From Amphirosellinia nigrospora (lineage: Eukaryota > Ascomycota > Sordariomycetes > Xylariales > Xylariaceae), in contig SCHM01000002.1 of assembly GCA_004123355.1 (NCBI GenBank), positions 6,979,569 to 7,043,568 of the forward strand: a stretch of DNA of 64,000 nucleotides. The letters are read 5' to 3'. Positions 22,382 to 34,686 of this stretch are shown one piece after another (positions within the stretch are counted from its first letter, which is position 1; each line of letters opens with the position of its first letter). The translations under genes were made by a program, and so were the position numbers. The notes beneath the pieces are model-generated. The model ran no database searches. It was given only the letters and a program-made list of their open reading frames with translations, and had not been told where the DNA came from.

Positions 22382-25225
22382 TTTTTTTTAGCTCTAAAAT
22401 TAGCTAATAAAACTTATTTATAATATTCTAGGCTAAGTTTAATATATTTAAGCAAATATTTTTTTTTTTTATAGTTTTTGTTAATTAGTTAATAAATATA
22501 AAATTTTATATATATTTTTTTAATAAAAAAAAAGAATTTTTTAAATATATTTATAAAAAAAGCTAGCTTAAAATAATTTATAAATATAATATTATAAATT
22601 TTAAAATAGTTAAAAAATTTAAGCTTATAAGTTAATTGTTTAATTTGTTTAATAATTTTAAATAAATTAGTAAATTATTAATTTAGTTTTTTTTTAAGCA
22701 TAATAGTTTTAAAAATATTATATTTTTTATAAAGTTTAAATAGGACTTTTTAATTTATTAAAAAAAAAACTAATAAATAACGTTTATTATAGTATTTTTT
22801 AGCTATAAAAAAAAATAAAACTATTATATTATAAATTTTTATATAAAAAAAAATTTAAATATTAATTATAAAAAATTTTTAATATTAAGTTTAAAGTAAA
22901 TTTTAAAATAGTTTTATTTAACGTTTAATAAGTTATAAATATTTTTGTATTATTAAGCTTAAATTATAATTTAAGTATAGCGTTTTTTTAATAAGCTAAA
23001 TTATTTAAAAAATTAAAATAATATTAAAAAATAAACTTAATTATTAAATAAAACGTTCGGTTTAATTATTTATTAAAAAATAATAAACTATAATATAAAA
23101 TAATTAAATTTTAAGTTAAGTTTAAATATATTATTAAAGTTTAGCTAGAAATTTTAGATTATAATTATTAATTATTATTTTAAGAATTTTTTAACCGGCG
23201 AATAATAATTTATTTAATAAGCGTTAGTTTATTAAAAAAATATCTAGTTATAACGTTTTAAAATTATTTAAATTGTTTTAAAAAATTTATAAACAATAAA
23301 TATAATAATATTATAATTTTAATTAAATTTAAATAGTACTAATATATTTTAAAAATAATATAAAATAAATAAAATAAACTAAATATAAACTAAAATAAAC
23401 TATATAGTTTATAATAATAAGATTTTAATATTATATATTATAAATAACTTTTAAAATATTATTAAGTTTTTTTTTATTTATTATAAAGTTTAATAAAAAA
23501 GTTTAAAATTTATCGATATTAATATAATTTTTTTATATAATAATTTAAAAAATTTAATATAATAAATATAAAAAATATATAATTTATCCGCTATATTTAA
23601 AATTTTTTATAATTTTATATTTAATTTTAAATAGTAAATTAGCTTAGTTTTCTAGTTTAAAAAAATATTATATTTAATAACGTTTATAATTTTTTTTATT
23701 TTAAGTTTTTAAAATATTTTTTTTAAAACTAAACTTTAAACTTTAAAAATATTTAAATTAATATTGTTTTTTAAATAAAAATAAAAAGTTTTATAGTTTA
23801 AAAATTATAGCTATTTTTAAAGCTAGGAATATTTTTGTAATAAATATAATAAAAAAGTTAAAATTTATAATAAGTATAATAAAAAAAAATCTATAATAAG
23901 CGTAATAGAAGGAAAATTTATAACAAGCGTAATAAAAGGGCTAAAGTTATATACTTAGTGTTTTTCTATATTATTTAAAAGAAATTTTAAATTATTTCGA
24001 TTAAAAAGTTAAAAAAAAGCAAATAATTTAAATAAAATATTTAAAACGATATATAGTTTTCTAAGCTTATATATAATTAAAGTTAAACTAATTAATATAT
24101 TTTATTGTTTTAATAAATTTTAAGTTTTTATTATTTAAAGCTATAAAATTAATAATATTTTTATATTTAAAAAAACTAATAATTATTTTATAATTTATAA
24201 AAATATATACGTTTGTTTAATAAATATTAATTTAATATTTAATTTTTTTAAACGTTTAAATAAAGCTAAAAACTTTTATTTTTATTAGCTAATATTATTT
24301 TTTAATATTAAAAAAAATATAAATAAAAATATTATAAGCTTAATTATTATATATAGTAAATATAAGCTAAACTTAAAAATTATATTTAATTTTAAATTAT
24401 TTAAAAAAATTATTAGCTTAATAAAAGTTACGTTATTTTATAATATATAATATTAATTCTAACTTTTAAAACGTTAAAGTTTATATAAAAAAAATAGTTT
24501 AAAAAAAAAATATAAAATAATATATTTAATAAAAGCTAATTTAATAGCTAAAAATAATTATTTTTTTATTTTTATAAGTTAATTAATTAATATATTTAAA
24601 GTTTAATGTTTATATAAGTTTTTTATTTTATTTTATAAAAGTTTTTTTTAAATATATTAATTTTTTAGCTTTTTAAAGCTTTTACTAGCTTAATATATTA
24701 TAAAATTAAATTTTATATACTTTGTTATACCGAAAAAAGTTTTAAAATTTTTTAAAAATAAAAAAAATTAAAAACAATTAATAATTTTAAAACGTTTTTA
24801 ATAATAATTAAGCTAAAAAAATTAACTTTTTAATTTAATATAATTATATTAAAAAACTAATAAATATTTTAAAAAGTTTAATAAAAATATTTTTTTATAT
24901 ATATAATAAAAATATTCTAAAAATTTTTATAATATTTAAAAAAATCGCTAAAAACTATATAAATATTATTATAATAATAGTTTATATTTTTAATAAATTT
25001 AAATATAATATTTATTTACTATTAAATATATATATTACTATTTTTATAATTTATAATTAAACAATTAAATATAAACTAACTTTTAACGGTTATAATAATT
25101 AAAACTAAATATATTAAAAAATATATCCGCTATTAATAATAAAATATAATATTATATATATAATATAAAGCTTATTAGCTATTTTTTTAAATATTTAATC
25201 TTAAGATTTTATTAAATAAACGTTT
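22382..25225. repeat. RIP-degraded interior of outer element, left part
   Basis: Almost pure A/T with TA and TT dominating and very few C or G. No open frame or recognisable domain survives. It belongs to the left part of the outer retroelement. Confidence 0.6.
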
Positions 25226-25230
25226 ATTAG

Positions 25231-25526
25231 AGTTACGGATCTGCAGGCTCTGGTGGCTGTGCCCCACCACTAGCCACAGCACCCGTAATCTCCACTTGCA
25301 GTAACTGCCACTTGCAGTGAATGCGTGACTGCCATTCGCAGTGAATGCAGTTGCAGTGAATGAAGGCAGGCACTGGCAGTGAATGCAGCTGCCCCACGCG
25401 AGTATTTAAGCAGCTGCCTATATTGTAGACTTAGACCTTCCTTCCTTCCTACTCTATCTGTAGATTTTATATGCAATATACCACATATGCTGGAGCCTTG
25501 TCTCTTCGAGTGTGTAAAGCGTAACT
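25231..25526 (+). mobile_element. Solo LTR with 5-bp target duplication
   Basis: A GC-normal island of 296 bp inside the AT block. It begins AGTTACG and ends CGTAACT (7-bp inverted ends) and is flanked by ATTAG on both sides (25226-25230, 25527-25531). It contains repeated GCAGTGAATGC units, a TATTTAAG box and CTTCCTTCCTT. No internal retroelement region adjoins it, so it is a solo LTR. It is not RIP-mutated and so is younger than its surroundings. Confidence 0.65.
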
Positions 25527-28500
25527 ATTAGGTTTATTTTATTAAATATCTGAATATTTATTATTATATATTTTTTGTATAATATTTTATTTTTATTTTA
25601 AAAATTTAAAACTAATTTTTAAATAATAAATATAAAAAAGCTTAAAAAACAAGCTATATAAAATATTTAATTTTTAGTTTAAAAGTTAACTAAAATATTA
25701 TAAATAATTTTTTAGTTTTTTATATTAATAAAGTAAATTCGATATTTTTTCGGAATATTTTTTTTAATTAAGTTTAAAATAAAATATAAGCTGTTTTTTT
25801 TTAAAAACTATTATAAAGCTTATATTTTTAAATATATTTTTAAATTTAGTAATTAAATTAAATAAAACTTATATAATTTTAAGTTTTTAGTTTTTAAAAA
25901 TAATTATATTATATAAATATTTAATAATATTAAAGGGCAATTAATATAGGGGTATAAAGAATTAATACAGGGGTATAACTTTAAGAGGGTATGATTTTTT
26001 TAGCTTTTTATTGGTTTAAAAATTAATTATTAGTGCTTTTTGTTGCTTTTTATTTTAGTTTATATTTTTTAGTAATTTTCCGTTTTAGATTTAGTTATAT
26101 ATTTTTTATATAATCGCGCGAACTTTTTAAATCGTGTTTTTTTTATAATAAATTTTACGATTTTTTTTATTTTATATTATTATTTAAAATTATAAATATT
26201 AATAATTTTTACGATTTTTATTTTTATATTATTTAGAATTATTATAATTTATTTTTATTAAATTAATTTTAGCTTATTTTTTTTAAGCTATTTTATAGCT
26301 GATTTTTTATTTTAAATAATTTATTATATCGTTAGAAAAATAATATACGTTATATTAATTTTTTTTCCGATTATTTTTATTATAAAATCGATTATATATA
26401 TTAAGTATTATTATGCTAATATTTTTAATAAGCAATAATAATATTAATATTTCGGCTTATTATAGGCTTAGCAATAATAACGCGTTTAATAATTTTTTAG
26501 TTTTTATTTTTATATATTTAATATTATTTTTAGCTTTTTTAGCTATAAAAATTTATTAAGCTAAACTAGGTTATATTATAATTAGTTATATATTTAATAT
26601 TTATTTTTATTATAAATTTAGTATAGCGTTTATATTACGTGTTTATATTTAGCCCGTAATAAAAAAGCGAACGTATTTTAGTTGGCTTTTTAGTTTTATT
26701 TATATATTTTATAGATAGTTAATAATTTGCTAAACTATTGCTTTTTACGGTAATAAGAAAGAAGTTCGAATTGTTTTTTTAAATTATTAAAAAGGTTATT
26801 AAAAAAGTTAGCAATTATCCGTAAATTTATTATAGTTATATAAACGTATACGCTAGTAATAAAAAATATAAAAATTATTACTATTAAATTTTAATAGTTA
26901 TAATTTTTTGCTTTTTTATTTATTATTTTATATATTTTTAAAAAGTTTAATATTATATTTATTTATTTATAACTTATTAAATAAAAGTTTATAAAATATT
27001 TTTATTAAAGTTAATTTGGCTAGCTAAAATAATATCGAAATAATTAAATATTTTATTAGTTAATTAACGCTTTTTTATTTTTATATATAAATTAAATTTT
27101 TAATTTATTTATTTTAAATAATTTATTTTTTACGTTTAATATATTTTTGTTTATATTAATTAGTTTACGAAAATTAATAATTTTAAAATTATTAAACAAT
27201 ATAGCTATAAATATAAATAATATTTAGTTCGGTTTTTAATATAATATAACCGGTTTAAAAAACTTAAAAAACTAAAAGTAATAAAATTTATTAATAAAAT
27301 TTAGAAAAATAAATTATTAATAAATAATTATTATAAAGTTTTTAAACTAAAATAATTAGTTTTTATAAGCTTATAAAAATAAAAATATTATAAATATAAT
27401 TATAGCTTAAGCTTAAATTTTTTAATATATTTATTTTATTAGCGGCTTATTATTATTATATAGGATATTATTATAATTATTAATTATTATATTAATATAT
27501 AAGCTTATAATATATAAAATATTATCGAAAATAATACGAAAAGTTTGTTTTTATATAATAGGATATTTATAATATTTAAAGCTTTATTTAATAAAAACGT
27601 TTTAATAAGTATAATTTAATTATAGCTTTAATTAAAACGTTTAATTAAAAATAAGTTTTTTACGTAATAAAATAAAATAATAAAAACGAGTTTTATTTAA
27701 TTAGATTAGTTTAAACTTTTTTATACTATATTAAAATATAAAAACAATTTTTATAATTTTAAGCTTTAATAATATATATAAAACTAACCGATTTAAGCTT
27801 TTTTTGTTTTAAATAATTAATTAAATTTGTTTAAAAACTATTTTTAATACTATATTTAGTTTTATTAATAACGAAAAAAAAAAAAGCTTTTAGTTTTTAG
27901 CAAAAAATATTCGCAAGCTTATAAAATAGTTTAATATATATTTGCTATATATTATAATAACTAATTATAATAAAGTAATAAAAGCTATATTAAATAATTA
28001 GTTTTTATTCGTTTAATAGTAATTTTATATATATTATATTAATTTAAACGTTTTATTTTAAGCTAAATAAAAATAAATATATTATATTAATAATAATAGC
28101 TTTAATATTAGCAATAAAAATAATATTATTATTATTAGCTAGCTAGCTATAGAATTAAGCTTATTTAATAAATATTTTATTATTAAAAATATTATTTTTA
28201 ATAATAACGTTTTTTATACTTATAAAAGCGTTTTTATACTATAGAAAAAAATAGTATTTATTAAAACTAAAGCTACGTATAAAAAAGTATAAATTAAACT
28301 TTGCTAAAAGTTTAACAATTAACGATTTATTTTTTAATATATATAAATATATATATTATTTAAGTTATAATAATATAATATTTTATTTAAAATATTTTAA
28401 TTTTAATATTAAAATTATTTTTAATACTAAAATAAATAATAATAATATTAAAAGCTATTTTTTAAATAATATAAATTATTTATATAGCTTTATTATTTAT

Positions 28501-29279
28501 ATATAAAAATAATATTTAATTAAAATATAATTTAAATAAGCTTATATTTAAAACAAAGTTTTAATATAATACGAATATTTATAAAATTTTTTAAATTATT
28601 TAAATAAACTTTTAAAAGTTATATTATTAAAAGCTTTAAATTTTATTATTAATAATATTATATTATTTATAAATTAATATTAACTAATAATAATTTTTTT
28701 TAATAAATATAAAAGCTTATACTAATAATTATTCGGTTATTATTAAGCTAAAGATTTTATACGCTTACGATATTTATATTAAGTATTAAACGGAATTTTA
28801 TTTAATAAATATAATATATATTTTTATTAGCGGTTATAAGAATTATTATTAAATAATTTATATTAGCGAGTTTAAAACCTTAAAATTATTATTAATTTTT
28901 ATAGTTATTTTAAAATATTTTAAGCGTATTTTTAATAGTTTTGCTATTTTAATAAATATATTATAATTAGCTAGCTAATTAAAAGCAAAAATAAAGTTGC
29001 TTAAAAAATAGTTAAAATTAATTATAATTAAGCTAAAATAAAAATATTTATAATAATAATAGTACGGATATTAATAATAGTTTATTTATATAATATTAAT
29101 ATATAATTAAATAAAATTTAGTATTAAAAAATAACTAATAAAGCTACTAACGCTAGTTATAGCTTAGTATTTAAAAATAAAAAAGTTAATAAAAGCTAAA
29201 ATAAGTTTATTTTTATTATTTTACGTTTGCTACTATATATATATAGCTAAGAGCGTTAATTTATATAAGTATAAAGATT

Positions 29280-29990
29280 TTGTTGTTTTTTATTTTTTTT
29301 TCGAGATTTTATATATTATTATATATATAAAAATTTTATTGTTTTTTTTCGTTTTTTATTTTTTTTTTTTTGTTTTTTTTTTTTTTTTTGTTTGTTTTGT
29401 GTTTTTTTTTTCGTTTATTTTATATTTTTGTTTGTTTGTTTAGTTATTTTTGTTGTTTGTTTAGTTGTTTTTTATTTAATTTAGTTGTTTTTTATTTATT
29501 TGTTTAGTTGTTTTTTGTTTATTTGTTTTATTATTTTTTGTTTGTTTATTTTATTGTTTTTTGTTTGTTTATTTTTTATTATTTTTTGTTTGTTTATTTT
29601 ATTATTTTTTGTTCGTTTATTTTATTGTTTTTTATTTGTTTGTTTTGTTGTTTTTTATTTGTTTATTTTTATTGCTTTTTATTTGTTTGTTTTATGTTTT
29701 TTTCGAGGATTTTATATATGCTATTATATATATAAAGATTTTGTTGTTTTTTTTTCGTTTTTTTTAAGGATTTTTTGTTGCTTTTTTTTGTTTTTTTTGT
29801 TGTTTTTTTTTTGTTTTTTTCGAGGACTTTACGTTATATTTTGTTTATTTTTTTCGAAGATTTTGTATATGCTACTATATATATAAAGTTTTGTTGTTTT
29901 TTGCTTATTTTTTTCGAAGATTTTATATATGCTACTATATATAAAAGTTTTGTTGTTTTTTGTTTATTTTTTTCGAAAACTTTAAATTAA
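29280..29990. repeat. T/G-rich low-complexity tract with about 60-bp tandem units
   Basis: The plus strand is almost all T with G and some A, and few C. At its right end a unit of about 60 bp (TTTTTCGAAGATTTT, then TATATGCTACTATATATA, then GTTTTGTTGTTTTTTG) recurs at least three times, with looser copies near 29300 and 29700. Long open frames here (Phe/Leu/Cys-rich) are an artefact of T-richness. Confidence 0.6.
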
Positions 29991-30189
29991 ATAAATATTT
30001 AATTATTATTTAGCTTTTTTTAGTATAGCTTAATAATTTAGCTAATTATTGTTTTAAAAAATAAGTACTAGATTATTATAATATAAGTATATAGATTTTT
30101 TTAATTTTAACGTATTATTGTTTTTTGTTTTTATTTTTTTTTATTTTTTAAACTATTTTATGTTTTATTATAATTATTATTTTTTATAT

Positions 30190-32370
30190 AAAAAAAACTT
30201 TATTGCGTTAATTATTAAATATTAAAACGTTTATAGTTATTTATTTATTCGAAATATAATTTTTAATAAATAATTATTATATTCCGGTTTTATTTATAGC
30301 GTTTGTTAGTATTAGCTATATATTATTCGCTATATTTATAATTTTTTTATTTTTTTAATTTTTTTAAGCTAAGCTATTTATTTATAATTTTTAGGATATT
30401 ATTTAGCTTTTATAGTATTATTATATTATTAATTAAACAGCTTTGCTTAATTAATAATATATAATATATTTGTTAATAGTTTAGTATTTTTTATAATTAT
30501 TTTTACGGCTAGCTTACAATTATTACTACATTTAAAGCTTCAATATTATTATAATTAACCGCTTTATATTTTTTAGCTTTAAACCTATTTATTATTATAT
30601 AATAAAACAATTGCCGAATATTTTATATTACTATTTTATATTTATTTAGTTAGTTTATATTATTATTATTAAATATTAATAAATTATTTAGTTTATTATA
30701 AATATAAATATTTTATAATATTAAATAAACATTTATAAAAAATTGTTTATTTATACTAATATATTAAATTAAATATAGCTATTATTATATTAACTACTTT
30801 TAAAATAATTATTATTATAACCGATTTTATTTTTTTATTAAGCTTTAAAAATATTTTACAAAAAAGCTAAAATATAATCGTTTTATTTATAATATTTATA
30901 TATAATATTTATTACTAATTATTTTAAATATAAATTAACTAAAATATATTTATTAAATATAATAGTTTTATTAATAGCTACTATACGAAAAAGTTCTAAG
31001 AAAATTATTTACTTTAATATAAATATTTTAATATTAGCTATTTTTTTATTATTAGCGCTCCGATCGATTTAATATATATTAATTTTCGATTAAATATTCG
31101 GTTATAATAAGTTTAATTAAAAAAAATAAATAATAAATATATAGCGTTTTTAATTAATATTAAAGCAATTTATAAATAATATAATTAAAGGTAATATAAG
31201 TAATATATTTAAAAATATAAGTTTAATTTTATTATTATTTAAAAATAAGTTTTATATTTAAAAAAACCGGAAATATTTATTATATATATCAAATATTTAA
31301 AAATAATTTTTTATATTTAATATAAACTTTATTATTAAATTAATTTTATATTATTTTAAAGCTAGCTAATTTAATTTTTATTAATATTATAATTATTTTT
31401 ATAATATTTATTATATTAAAAAAGTATATAATAAGTATTTATTATATAAAAATATATAGTATATTTTAATATATATTTAAAATATATAATAATTGCGTAA
31501 AAAATATAGGTTTATTATATATAAAAGTTATAGTTTTAAAAAAAATATATAATAAATATTTAATATATATAAATATATAATAATTATATAAAAATTATAT
31601 AATTATTAAATATAAAAGTTATTATTAGTAGGGCTACGTATAATTATAAATTTTTTTTCTTTTTTTATTAGGATTTTTTTTTTTTTTTTTTTTTTTTTTA
31701 GCTTTTAAGCTATTATATTCTTACTACTGCTTTTTGCCCCCTGTTTTAATATTTTTTTAAATATAATTTTAAATATTAAACTATTTAATTATTAAAAATT
31801 AATATATTTATAGCTATTTTTTAATTCGAATTATAATTTTAAATAAATAATTTATTTTAGCTTTATTTATAACGTTTATTAGCGTTAGTTATATATTTTT
31901 TAATATATATAATTTTTTTAATTTTTTAATATTTTTAAGCTTAGCTATTTATTTATGATTTTTTAAATTTTTTTAGCTTTATAGCATTATTACGTTATTA
32001 ATTAAGCGGCTTTGCTTAATTAGTAATATAATATATTTATTTAATAGTTTAGCTTATTTATAACTATTATTAATATATTATTAGTATTTTTATATTTAAA
32101 GTTTTAATATAGTTATAATTAATTGTTTTTTTTTTTATATTAATATTTTAAATTAATTATAGTTGTTATTATATTTTTATATATAAATAAGAAAATTATT
32201 GCTAATAATTTTATTAATTTTATAAAATTTTAAAAATATTTTAAAAAAAAACTAAAAATATATTTATTTTATTTATATAATATTTATAATATAGTATTTA
32301 TTACTAATTATTTTATATATAAATTAATTAGAACGTTATAATTAAAAATATAGCTTTATCGATAATTATA
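30190..32370. repeat. Imperfect direct duplication within the DNA transposon
   Basis: A segment at about 30190-30980 reappears at about 31770-32370. Shared landmarks are a hairpin around GCTTTGCTTAATTA, ATTAGCTATATATT-like and TAGCATTATTA-like runs, and TATTTATTACTAATTATTTTA. Both copies are RIP-degraded separately. Confidence 0.45.
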
Positions 32371-32879
32371 TTATTAAGCAGTTTTAAGCTGCTTATTTTA
32401 GCTTTAAAACGTATAAAAGTTTTGTTTTTTTATAACTAGTATTTTTAACGGATTATTGCTTATATTATTAATTATATAATTAATAATAAAATTAAATAAA
32501 AGATTATATTATAGCTATTATAGTAAGGCGTAAATAGGTTAAAAATATTTATTAGTATATATATCTAAATAATTAAAAGTAAGTTTAAATGTTTAAATAT
32601 ATAGGTTTAATTTTTACTATAGTATAAATATTTTTTCGGTTAAATAGATATAAAATAGTATGGTTTAATATTTTAGTAATACTTTTTAATTATATAAAGA
32701 ACATTTATTTATATATATCCGACTAATTAAAAGCAAGCTTAAATATTTAAGTATATAGGTTTAATTTTTATTATATTAATAATAATTGTTTAGTTTAATA
32801 TAATATAAAATAAATTATTTAGTAGAAAAAATTAATATAATTTTTTATTTTAATAAATATAATATTATTATTATAATTA

Positions 32880-33400
32880 TATAATATATTTATTTTAAAT
32901 TATTTTGCGATTTTACTATTATTTAACTAAAGTTTAACGTAATTTTATAGTACGTTATTATTTTATTAGAGTTATAACGCAATTTTGCGTTTTTGCTATT
33001 ATTTAATTAAAGTTATAACGCGATTTTATAATATATTATTATTTTATTAAAGTTATAACACATTTTATAGTACGCTTATATTTAATTTAAATTATTTTGC
33101 GCTTTTATTATTATTTAATTAAAGTTACGATACGATTTTACAATAGCTACTATTTAATTAAAGTTATAATATAATTTTACGGTTATTTAATTAAAAGTTT
33201 TGCGATTTACGATATATTACTATTTAATTAAAGTTATAACGCGATTTTATAATATATTGCTATTTAACTAAAATTACGATATATTTTACAATATGTTGCT
33301 ATTTAATTAAAATTAAATACAATTTTATAGTTATTTAATTAAAAGCTTTATAATTTTATAATATATTATTATTTAATTATAATTGCTAGGCAATATAGTA
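32880..33400. repeat. Subterminal tandem repeats of the DNA transposon
   Basis: About ten degenerate copies of a unit near 45 bp, built on AATTAAAGTTATAACGCGAT followed by TTTATAATATATTGCTATT. They lie 300-800 bp inside the right end. Subterminal arrays of this kind often bind transposase in hAT, CACTA and MULE elements. Confidence 0.5.
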
Positions 33401-33679
33401 ATATATATATTTATATAGTTTAATATATTAATTAATAATAATTTAGATATTTTAAATAGTTTTAATTAACGTGTTAAAAATATAAGCTAGCTAATAATTA
33501 TACTACGTTATATAAAATATTAATCGGGCTATTATAATTATAATTTAGTTAATTAAGCTTTAAGTAAAGCTAATAAAATAAGAAATATTATAAGGTAAAA
33601 TTTATATTTAACTAATAAAAAATTATACTCTTTAAGGTTATGCCCCTATATTAATTTTTTATGCTCCTATATTAATTGC

Positions 33680-34464
33680 TATTAAAGTTAAATATAATAA
33701 ATTTTTTTAGTTCGGGTAAGATTTTATTAAGCTTTTAGGTTAATAAATAGTTAAATTAAAAATTTTATATTAATTATTTATATTTTTTAATTAGTTTTTA
33801 TAAAAATAAATATTTTAAAGTTATATATTTAAAATATATATATTTTATTTATATTATTAAAAATTAAAATATAGCTAAATATTATTTATAATAGTTATAT
33901 TAAGCGATTAAGTTTATAGTAGGCTTAAAAATAAAATTTTGGCTAAAAAAAGCTATATAACTAATAATAATTATTTTTAAAATCGTTTAAAAATAATAAT
34001 AAATTAATTAGCGTATATTTTAATATATTTTATATATCCGGTCGATATAAACAATAATATAGCGATTTGAACTAAATAATAATTATTTTTTAATAAAATA
34101 ATATTAAATTGCTTAAAATTTAAAAATATTTATTTTTATAAAATTTTAGCTTATAAACTTTTAATAAAAGTAATATTTTAAATAAAAATATAACGTAAAG
34201 TTTTTTATTATATATTTTTTTAAAAAAAAGTATAATTATATATATTTAAGTTTTATAAAGGAGGTATAACTAAGTAAAAAAAAAGTTTTTTTATTAATAA
34301 AAATTTTTTGTTTTTTTATCTTAAATAAAAAATTCTTTTACCCGAATTAAAAACCTCCTGTTTTTACTTACTATTATATATATTTAGTTTTTAGTATTTA
34401 TTTTTATTATATAAATAACTATAAATTTAATAAAATAATTAAAATTAAATTTTATATATTAAAT
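33680..34464. repeat. RIP-degraded interior of outer element, middle part
   Basis: AT-rich stretch between the DNA transposon and the inner LTR element. No open frame. It is assigned to the outer retroelement by position. Confidence 0.5.
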
Positions 34465-34469
34465 AATAA

Positions 34470-34686
34470 TTGCTACACTTTAACAAAAGGGGTAACCCTT
34501 GCAAGGGGTTTTATTATAAGTAAAGCTTATTCCACTAATAAGTAAAGTCTAGTCCTATAGATTAAATAAAAAGCTAAGGACTAATAAATCTTTTACCTTT
34601 AATAAAAGCTTTACCTAATATTTACTTTTTTTTTATTATTATTTAATATAAACTTAATATTATATTATTTTTAATAAAGCTTATTA
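34470..34686. repeat. Left LTR of inner element
   Basis: 217-bp repeat beginning TGCTACACTTTAAC; it keeps a GC-richer core near AAGGGGTAACCCTTGCAAGG. Confidence 0.75.

Larger units (their letters stand above)
25936..33679. mobile_element. 7.7-kb inverted-repeat DNA transposon fossil, 8-bp duplication
   Basis: The left end (GCAATTAATATAGGGGTATA) and the right end are inverted copies matching over about 60 bp, each holding two AGGGG/AGGAG-TATA units. Both ends are flanked by the same 8 bases, TATTAAAG (25928-25935, 33680-33687). An 8-bp duplication fits hAT, P-like or KDZ-type transposons; the ends alone do not decide. The interior is RIP-like A/T DNA with no surviving transposase frame. It contains a T-rich tract (29280-29990), a direct duplication (about 30190-32370) and a tandem array before the right end (about 32880-33400). 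The size is large for a hAT element. Confidence 0.6.

Noticed and set aside
29485-29990. Long open frames of 70-130 codons, rich in Phe, Leu and Cys, resembling membrane proteins
   Set aside because: They arise because the tract is almost all T and G; several frames are open at once and the units are tandem repeats.
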